Origin: Pararhodonellum marinum
GTDB lineage: Bacteria > Bacteroidota > Bacteroidia > Cytophagales > Cyclobacteriaceae
Reading direction: 5' to 3'
Assembly: GCF_015354735.1 (NCBI RefSeq)
Contig: NZ_JACEFJ010000017.1
Location: forward strand, 1-64,000
DNA: 64,000 nucleotides
Shown here piece after piece: positions 58,502-64,000 of this stretch. Within the stretch, counting starts at the first letter, position 1; every line of letters starts with the position of its first letter. Both the position numbers and the translations under genes were made by a program. Below the pieces are notes generated by a model that saw only the letters and a list, made by a program, of their open reading frames with translations, was not told the origin of the DNA and did not search any database.

Positions 58502-59093
58502 TCATGTCATCCAGCGATCTAACCAAACTAAAAGTTCCCATCGATCCTCTTTTCTTATCAAAACTGCTCCGTTGCCTTCTCCATAAACATTTTCATTATA
58601 ATCATACTGAACGTAGACGGCTGAACTATCTAAGTTGAATATTGGAACATAAAAGTTATACCAAACACTTATTTTATCCCCTTTATTGGTCAAGTCTGAA
58701 TCATTGAGGTCAATGATTCTATTACGCTTTGCCACTTCTTCTGAAAGGATCAATTGTTCTCTGATGTGGTCTAAATCTTTGGAGGAGAAATATCTGGGTT
58801 GATTGATTTTAGTTACTAGCATATTTTCATTCATGTATTCCCCTACATAGGCATCTACTGGAGGAGGGATTTCCAGACCATCCTCAGTGAATTGAGTCTC
58901 ATAATAAATGAAATGTAGTAATTTCGAAGAAATATTTTCAGTCCTGTAGAGGGAATCTTCTTCTATATAATTTTTTTAGAACCTCTAAAATAAGTTTTTC
59001 GTCAACCGTAGTATCTCTCTGTTCGCAGGAAAAAAAGCTGATGACAATTAATAAAACAACACATTTAAAAAGAATCAATATTTCATTCTTCAT
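58502..59093 (-). pseudogene. Lipoprotein gene with a frameshift in a run of seven A
   Basis: The first segment starts at ATG 59093 with a lipoprotein signal ending FFSC and stays open past a T7 run on the plus strand (58971-58977; A7 in the gene). Without a shift it ends near 58938. One frame over, the text continues without a stop (YIEEDSLYRTENISSK onward) into a 110-residue segment ending at 58502 in LDRWMT. Removing one A restores a single protein of about 196 residues. It could be a true mutation, a sequencing error or a slippage site. The family is not recognised; the mature part is acidic and Tyr-rich. Confidence 0.75.
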
Positions 59094-59169
59094 TTTGATC
59101 ATAATTGGAACTGGATCCAAAATATAATAAAATACTTATAATTGACGTGATGGATGTTGGGTTGTGGTT

Positions 59170-59610
59170 TTATTTCTTCTTGATCTTGGATATGGTCTTG
59201 CCCATTGACTTGGTTGGCCCATCCATGTCGTTGACGGCAAAATCAACGGCGTGTTTTATCAAGGCTTCCACTTTGGGGTTTCGGTAATCTTTTGGGCTTT
59301 TTATAGCTATGTGCCTGATCAAATTGCCCGTTCCTATCAGCAAATGGTCTGGATCATGCAGCATGGTTCCTTTGTTGAAACCCAAGTTCAAATGATTGGT
59401 GTAAATCGGCAACATGCAAAAAGCATCTGACAATTTCTCTGTGATTGAAAAAACGGCAGTCAATGCATGGGTATGGTAAAGCAGTTCATTACATTCAGGA
59501 TAGAGTTCGAGAATGAATTGGCGCATATCGCTAAACAAATCGATTACTTCTTGGTCTTTCAAATCCAGAAAAAACTGAAAGTCAGGGTGAATTTTTCTAA
59601 TTGATCGCAT
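59170..59610 (-). CDS. DUF1801 domain protein
   Basis: ATG 59610 gives 146 residues; the frame is open to 59634. The protein matches the DUF1801 fold: PECNELLYHTHALTAVFSI, HLNLGFNKGTML and HIAIKSPKDYRNPKVEALI. Proteins of this family are small, soluble and of unclear role. The C-terminus is basic (ISKIKKK). Single gene. Confidence 0.85.
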   Translation of the reverse strand: MRSIRKIHPDFQFFLDLKDQEVIDLFSDMRQFILELYPECNELLYHTHALTAVFSITEKLSDAFCMLPIYTNHLNLGFNKGTMLHDPDHLLIGTGNLIRHIAIKSPKDYRNPKVEALIKHAVDFAVNDMDGPTKSMGKTISKIKKK

Positions 59611-59700
59611 GATTGTCCTGTTAAAGTATATCAAAGTAAATAAACATTCACCGCATATTCACCTTCGTAAGAAAGGTAAAACGCCTGTAAGTTTTTTTAG

Positions 59701-60615
59701 TCAATGCGCCACAGATTTTCCTTCCTTTTTAGTATCTGTCAGGAATTCAAGGATGGCTTTTGCAACCAACTCCGGTTGCTCCTCCTGCGGAAAATGACCT
59801 GCGGCAGCCAATTGAACGGTTTTGGAAAGTGGAAAACCGCTTTGAAACTTTTCCAGATTTTGGGTTTTGATTACTGGGTCTTTCATTCCCCAAATCAACA
59901 AGGTCCGCTTATTTGAAATAGCCTGCCTTTTGTTCCAAAGTCCTTCAAACCAGTCCTGATCGTTCAGCAGTGATCCTGCAAAGGCCAAAGCACCATTGCG
60001 CTGCGTTTTGTTGCCAAAAGGTCGGGTATATTGAGTCAAGGTCTTTTTCGGGATTTTTTTGTCTCCAAATGAATTGGGTAATATAAATTTAGGCGAAAAA
60101 TTTAGGTATCGATACAAAAATGGCAAAAAAGGACTTTTCAATATTTTTCGCATTTTGATAAAATCAGGATCTTTTTCGCTGCTCCATAGCCAGGAATTTA
60201 GTATCACTATTTGCTTTATTCTTTCAGGATTTCGGATTGCAAAATCCAAGCCTATGGGACCTCCAAAGTCATGAACCACGAGTGTGATATCCTTCAATTG
60301 CTTTTGGAGCACAAAGGACTCAAGGGTTTTACTGTGGTTTTGTGTAGCATAATCGTAATGTTCAGGCTTGTCAGACAGCCCAAACCCCATATGGTCCACC
60401 GCAATGCACCTGTACTTGGATTTCAGGTTTTTGATGATGTTTCTGTATTCAAAACTCCATGAAGGGGTTCCGTGGACAAACAATATCGTTTCACCCTGCC
60501 CTTCGTCGATGAAATGGAGCTTTTGTCCCTTGATGTCAAAGTAATTTGAGGCAAAGGGATATTCAGTCGTGTCCAGCCAATGATTTTTCATAGAATGTTG
60601 TTCTTTATGATTCAT
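59701..60615 (-). CDS. Haloalkane-dehalogenase-like alpha/beta hydrolase
   Basis: The 304-residue protein has HGTPSWSFEYR, DHMGFGLSDKP, the nucleophile motif VVHDFGGPIG (D116), an acid in WGMKDPVI and the His in AAAGHFPQEEQPE. An Asp nucleophile in this order is typical of haloalkane dehalogenases. However, the residue after the Asp is Phe, where known dehalogenases usually have the halide-binding Trp. The enzyme may therefore act on another substrate, such as an epoxide. The start could also be ATG 60591. Cytoplasmic. Confidence 0.85.
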   Translation of the reverse strand: MNHKEQHSMKNHWLDTTEYPFASNYFDIKGQKLHFIDEGQGETILFVHGTPSWSFEYRNIIKNLKSKYRCIAVDHMGFGLSDKPEHYDYATQNHSKTLESFVLQKQLKDITLVVHDFGGPIGLDFAIRNPERIKQIVILNSWLWSSEKDPDFIKMRKILKSPFLPFLYRYLNFSPKFILPNSFGDKKIPKKTLTQYTRPFGNKTQRNGALAFAGSLLNDQDWFEGLWNKRQAISNKRTLLIWGMKDPVIKTQNLEKFQSGFPLSKTVQLAAAGHFPQEEQPELVAKAILEFLTDTKKEGKSVAH

Positions 60616-60743
60616 TGGTAAATTTCACAAACTTGTCAATCAATAATCTTGGTCTAAACCAACCTTTTTGTCCCTTTTCAAACACCCTGCCTGTCAATAT
60701 TCGGTTGGAAGCTTGCAGAATCTTGTCTATCCTTAGATAGATT

Positions 60744-61133
60744 GTCTTCGTTACTTCGGAGAGCTATTGCCATATTTGTCGTCACCCTGAGCTTGTCGAA
60801 GGGTCTTCGTAATTTCGGAGAGCTGTAGCCACTTTTGTCGTCACCCTGAGCTTGTCGAAGGGTCTTCATAATTTCGGAGAGCTATAGCCATATTTGTCGT
60901 CACACTGCCTGTCTGCCGTGAGGCAGAAGCTTGTCGAAGGGTCTTCGCAATTTCGGAAAGCTGTAGCCACTTTTGTCGTCACCCTGAGCTTGTCGGGTCT
61001 TCGTAATTTCGGAGAGCTGTAGCCACTTTTGTCGTCACCCTGAGCTTGTCGGGTCTTCGTAATTTCGGAGAGCTGTAGCCACTTTTGTCGTCACCCTGAG
61101 CTTGTCGAAGGGTCTTTGTAATTTCGGAGAGAA
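60744..61133. repeat. Tandem intergenic repeat, period about 59 bp
   Basis: Six full units and one partial unit follow one another with starts at 60744, 60803, 60862, 60941, 60997, 61053 and 61112. A typical unit starts GTCTTCGTAATTTCGGAGAG and ends ACCCTGAGCTTGTCGAAGG. Two units lack AAG and are 56 bp long; one has a 20-bp insertion with arms CTGCC and GGCAG. There are no variable spacers, so this is not a CRISPR array. Any peptide read from it is not a gene. The flanks 60616-60743 and 61191-61279 hold nothing recognised. Confidence 0.88.
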
Positions 61134-61157
61134 CGATCTTCGTCTTTAAGTAGAGGT

Positions 61158-61190
61158 GCCTGCCCGACCTTCGGGTGGGCTACGGCAGGC
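61158..61190. repeat. Stem-loop repeat element
   Basis: GCCTGCC (61158-61164) and GGCAGGC (61184-61190) are inverted copies enclosing ACCTTCGGGT. The same kind of element, smaller, is inserted in one unit of the tandem repeat (60905-60925). It looks like a REP-like interspersed hairpin. Confidence 0.65.
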
Positions 61191-61279
61191 TCAGCATAAG
61201 GCCAATGGAGCGTAGATCATTTGGATCAACCTGAAAAAAAAGCATTATGGTTTGTAATTTACCATCGTAACACCCAAAT

Positions 61280-61846
61280 TCAAATCCTTACCGAATTAAA
61301 AAGCTTGCTGAAATTAGTCGGTTCAATGCCCAGATAAGAAGCAATGTACTTGTGGGGAACAACCTGAAGCAAATGCGGACTTCTTTGGCAAAAACTCAAA
61401 TACCTTTCCTCTATTGTCAACGCATGCAATTCAATGTGTCGGTTGATCATCCCAGCCAAAACAAATTCAGTCATTTTTCTGAAAAGCCGTTCCAATGCCT
61501 GTGATTGGTCAAATAGCCCCTGAAGCGCCTCAAAAGAAACATATTCCATTTCACTGTTAGTCACGCAGGTCAGAAAATATTTGGAAGGGGTCTGAAAGGA
61601 AAAGGATTCAGGAATGGCGCAAAAGTTGGGAAAATAAGTAAATGCAATGACATGGGTTTTGTGTTGCGAATCAAAATAAGCCATCTGCACCCCGGATTTT
61701 ACCAGATAAAGAGACCGCTGAACCTGTCCCGGAGCAATGATTACCTCTCCTTTCTTAAATTCCTTTGTTTTAAGTTGGTCAGTCAACAATTCATAGTCTG
61801 CCCTGCTGATGTCGTAAATAGATCTAAAGGATTCGTAGCGTTCCAT
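61280..61846 (-). CDS. Crp/Fnr-family regulator
   Basis: The 188-residue protein has a cyclic-nucleotide-binding-like jelly roll (about 25-115, KGEVIIAPGQVQRSLYLVKSG) and a short C-terminal helix-turn-helix (VPHKYIASYLGIEPTNFSKL). It is shorter than E. coli Crp, as is common in Bacteroidota. No Fnr-type Cys cluster is seen. Target genes and ligand are unknown; the nearest gene, the hydrolase, is on the same strand beyond the repeat array. Confidence 0.9.
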   Translation of the reverse strand: MERYESFRSIYDISRADYELLTDQLKTKEFKKGEVIIAPGQVQRSLYLVKSGVQMAYFDSQHKTHVIAFTYFPNFCAIPESFSFQTPSKYFLTCVTNSEMEYVSFEALQGLFDQSQALERLFRKMTEFVLAGMINRHIELHALTIEERYLSFCQRSPHLLQVVPHKYIASYLGIEPTNFSKLFNSVRI

Positions 61847-62077
61847 AAAATTTCAAATAGAAAATTTTATTTAAAATCCTCGTACAATTTTCCGTATCGG
61901 ATTTCATTGATAAATAAATTATAATTGACTTGGAGAGCTGAGTAAAAACTAAGGTAAAATCCAAAAATAAGCTTTATTTTATTTATGAAAAAATCATGTC
62001 TCAGGAGGTCCATTTTTTTAGATTAGTTCAAAAGGTTGTAAGTAAATACAAAATAAATATATGGGCTATTTGGATGG

Positions 62078-63142
62078 CTATCCCTTTCTTAATTCATCTC
62101 TTTTTAGCAAGTCATATTTCTTCTGTTTTTCTTTCCATCTCTCCAAAGCATATTGTTGCATATCATCAATCTTGTCTTTCTCATCTATGATTTCCAAACC
62201 AAGTAATGATTCTATAATGTCTTCTAAAGTAGTAATCCCATCCATACCGCCATATTCGTCAAGGACCAGAGAGATGTGTTCTCGTTTTGACAACATTTCT
62301 TCCCAAGCATTAAACAGTGTTGTGCTTTTACGGAAAGTTAAAATTTCTCTTTTTATATCTTTTAGTTTTAGGTCAAATTGATCTTCTGCCAGTTTTTCAA
62401 ACACCATTGCCCTAAATACATATCCAGTTATGTTGTCTTTATTCATTTTATAAATGGGGATCCTTGAAAAATGCAAGAACTCCTTGTTCTCCAGGAATTT
62501 TTGAAATGTCATTTCCTCATCTGCTGTCACCACAACAACTCTTGGTGTCATGATCTCTGAAACCTTAATGTTTTTTAGCTTGATTAGGTTTTGTATTATT
62601 TTGTTTTCGTTTTTGTTAAAAATCCCTTCTTCAGTTCCTATTCTTGCCAGAGCGGAAACTTCTTCTCGACTGGTGGTTAGTTCTGATTCTTTCCTTGATA
62701 ATAACTTAGTGAGAAAAGAAGAGCCAATAACAAGGGGGTAGGTAATGAAAATCATACCCGAGATAATTTTTGCACTTATTCCAACAAGTTCTTTACTAAA
62801 ATTTGTGCCTAAGGTTTTGGGTATTATTTCTGTAAACACCAAAATCAAAATAGTGAGCACTGCAGAAACAATACCGAAATAGGCTTCTCCAAAAACAATA
62901 GTCGCTTGTGCTCCCACTCCCGCAGCACCTACGGTATGGGCTACAGTGTTCAACGAAAGAATTGCAGAAAGTGGTTTGTCGATATCTTCCTTATGTTTAA
63001 GCATTGTCTCTGCACTTACATCTCCATTTTCAAGTTTTGATTTTAAATAGGAAAGTGGTGTAGAAAGCAATACAGCCTCCATGATGGAACATAAAAATGA
63101 AGTAAACAATGCTATGAATAGATAAGTGAAAAGTAGTGCCAT
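62078..63142 (-). CDS. CNNM/HlyC-type membrane protein with CBS domains
   Basis: The 354-residue protein has a DUF21/CNNM membrane domain of about four segments (1-150, with LSLNTVAHTVGAAGVGA and ILVFTEIIPKTLG) and a pair of CBS domains (about 190-330, VSEIMTPRVVVVTADEEM and DEYGGMDGITTLEDIIESLLG). The transport-associated CorC/HlyC C-terminal domain is missing. Members of this group move or sense Mg2+ or other divalent cations. The C-terminus is basic. Upstream 384 bp contain no gene. Confidence 0.9.
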   Translation of the reverse strand: MALLFTYLFIALFTSFLCSIMEAVLLSTPLSYLKSKLENGDVSAETMLKHKEDIDKPLSAILSLNTVAHTVGAAGVGAQATIVFGEAYFGIVSAVLTILILVFTEIIPKTLGTNFSKELVGISAKIISGMIFITYPLVIGSSFLTKLLSRKESELTTSREEVSALARIGTEEGIFNKNENKIIQNLIKLKNIKVSEIMTPRVVVVTADEEMTFQKFLENKEFLHFSRIPIYKMNKDNITGYVFRAMVFEKLAEDQFDLKLKDIKREILTFRKSTTLFNAWEEMLSKREHISLVLDEYGGMDGITTLEDIIESLLGLEIIDEKDKIDDMQQYALERWKEKQKKYDLLKRDELRKG

Positions 63143-63526
63143 AGTTTATTGGTGCTTTAAGCTATTAGGGAGGGATTAATTCTTAGTATTAATCAATTGA
63201 GATATTAAGACTAATTTCAATAGGAAAACCATCTATAGTAGTCCAATAGATATGAATAAGGAAAAGGCTCTTTTTTACATAAATATAAGCCCATATTTTT
63301 GAATTTAGGAAAGAGAATAAAAAAATGAGATTCGGTTCTTTAGCTTTAATAACTCCAATCAATAGAATTTAACCATCTCTAGACCTTAGGCCAAGAAGTG
63401 TAGAAATGAGGCCAAAAATAGGTGAAGCTTTCAATTTTCTAATTTTCTATTTAAAAATTGAAATCTTAATCCAAGGAAATGGCCCAAAAAAAGATTATTT
63501 TAGAATCCTCATAAAATCAAGGTGTT
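63143..63526. other. Intergenic region before the TPR gene
   Basis: This 384-bp AT-rich gap separates divergent genes. A TATTTTTG box (63294-63301) matches TAnnTTTG but is 226 bp from the TPR gene start. Short frames here do not look coding. Confidence 0.45.
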
Positions 63527-64000
63527 ATGAAATTTTTTGTTCTTGCAATGATGCTTCTTTTGGGATTTGTATGTGTGGGGCAAGACCATAGCACAGTGGA
63601 TAGTCTAATGCAAGCTTATCAAACGCTACCTGATGACACCAATAAAGTCCATACCTTACACCGACTCCTCGATGGATACATGTACAATGATGTCGAAAAA
63701 GCAAAACGATTTGCCTTGGAAAGATTGGCTCTTGCCAAAAAATTAAACTTTGAGAGCGGCATAGCCAATAGCTATTTCACCTTGGGCAATTATTATTACA
63801 ACATCAACCGGCTAGACTCTGCAAAAATTCTGTACCAAAACTCCCAAGCAACATATGTCAACTTGAACATGGATTGGGGAATTAGGATGGCCAACCAACA
63901 ACTCGCTGCCGTGGAGTATGAACTTGGGAATTTTGACCGAGCCATTGAACTTTTGACCTTGAATATTGAGGAGTTTGGTGATATTGGTAAACCCAAAACC
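63527..64000 (+). CDS. TPR protein, 5' part (runs off right edge)
   Basis: ATG 63527 opens a frame that runs to the window end (158 codons). A signal peptide (MKFFVLAMMLLLGFVCVGQ) is followed by TPR-like helices: NYYYNINRLDSAKILYQNSQ and AAVEYELGNFDRAIELLTLN. In Bacteroidota such starts often belong to TPR-containing sensor kinases or regulators that continue with a membrane helix and a kinase or DNA-binding domain. That part is not visible. Confidence 0.85.
   Translation, partial: MKFFVLAMMLLLGFVCVGQDHSTVDSLMQAYQTLPDDTNKVHTLHRLLDGYMYNDVEKAKRFALERLALAKKLNFESGIANSYFTLGNYYYNINRLDSAKILYQNSQATYVNLNMDWGIRMANQQLAAVEYELGNFDRAIELLTLNIEEFGDIGKPKT

Noticed and set aside
60678-60869. Short minus-strand frame in the repeat array
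   Set aside because: The peptide is only a translation of the 59-bp repeat units and has no domain or start signal.
60744-61133. Possible CRISPR array
   Set aside because: Units are contiguous with no unique spacers, and no cas gene is present.
63406-63591. Frame overlapping the start of the TPR gene
   Set aside because: It overlaps the signal-peptide start of the TPR gene in another frame and lacks coding features.

Overview
The window looks like chromosome from a Bacteroidota bacterium of the Cytophagia, most likely Cyclobacteriaceae. The evidence is AT-rich DNA, type IX secretion (T9SS) C-terminal sorting domains, SusE-like and DUF4249 lipoproteins, a TonB-dependent receptor with a carboxypeptidase-like N-terminal domain, almost no Shine-Dalgarno sites and some TAnnTTTG -7 promoter boxes. 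The genus is inferred, not proven. I see no prophage, transposase, rRNA or CRISPR array.

Layout. 1-3658 (minus) is the 5' part of a giant secreted protein made of about eleven DUF11-like repeats of 109 residues; it runs off the left edge. 3952-17535 is a starch/maltodextrin locus in two divergent arms. The minus arm holds a SusE-like lipoprotein, a T9SS-secreted amylase, class II fructose-bisphosphate aldolase and a lipoprotein amylase. The plus arm holds a LacI regulator, a GH31 alpha-glucosidase, a lipoprotein amylase and an MFS sugar transporter. No SusC/SusD pair is present. 17802-25101 is housekeeping: a PBP2-like protein, surE, ribBA, dnaG, an Mrp ATPase and an Nfu protein. 25122-31791 holds an M43 protease and another T9SS protein, a DUF4242 protein, a PASTA protein and a rhodanese. 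31914-41827 holds a site-2-type protease, a HAD phosphatase, a tRNA with anticodon CAT (probably Ile2), a xylose-isomerase-like protein, two SDRs, a ROK kinase, an alpha/beta hydrolase with a TetR regulator, and hemA.

42196-47679 is a second sugar locus: a double-DUF1080 lipoprotein, a Tat-type Gfo/Idh/MocA oxidoreductase, a second LacI regulator and uxaC. 47704-50828 is an fdhD-YdeP type molybdoenzyme pair. 51170-54804 holds an M48 protease and glgB. 55048-58330 is a DUF4249/TonB-receptor pair. The right end has a frameshifted lipoprotein gene, a DUF1801 protein, a dehalogenase-like hydrolase, a tandem intergenic repeat, a Crp/Fnr regulator, a CNNM/CBS membrane protein and the start of a TPR protein.

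How it works together (inference). The starch locus would bind and cut starch outside the cell with the SusE-like protein and the T9SS amylase, process oligosaccharides with the lipoprotein amylases, import them through the MFS carrier and hydrolyse them with GH31. A shared LacI-type half-site, CGnAATCG, occurs at both sugar loci. The strongest regulatory signal is a pair of identical 16-bp inverted repeats, one before the tetR gene and one before the hydrolase gene beside it.
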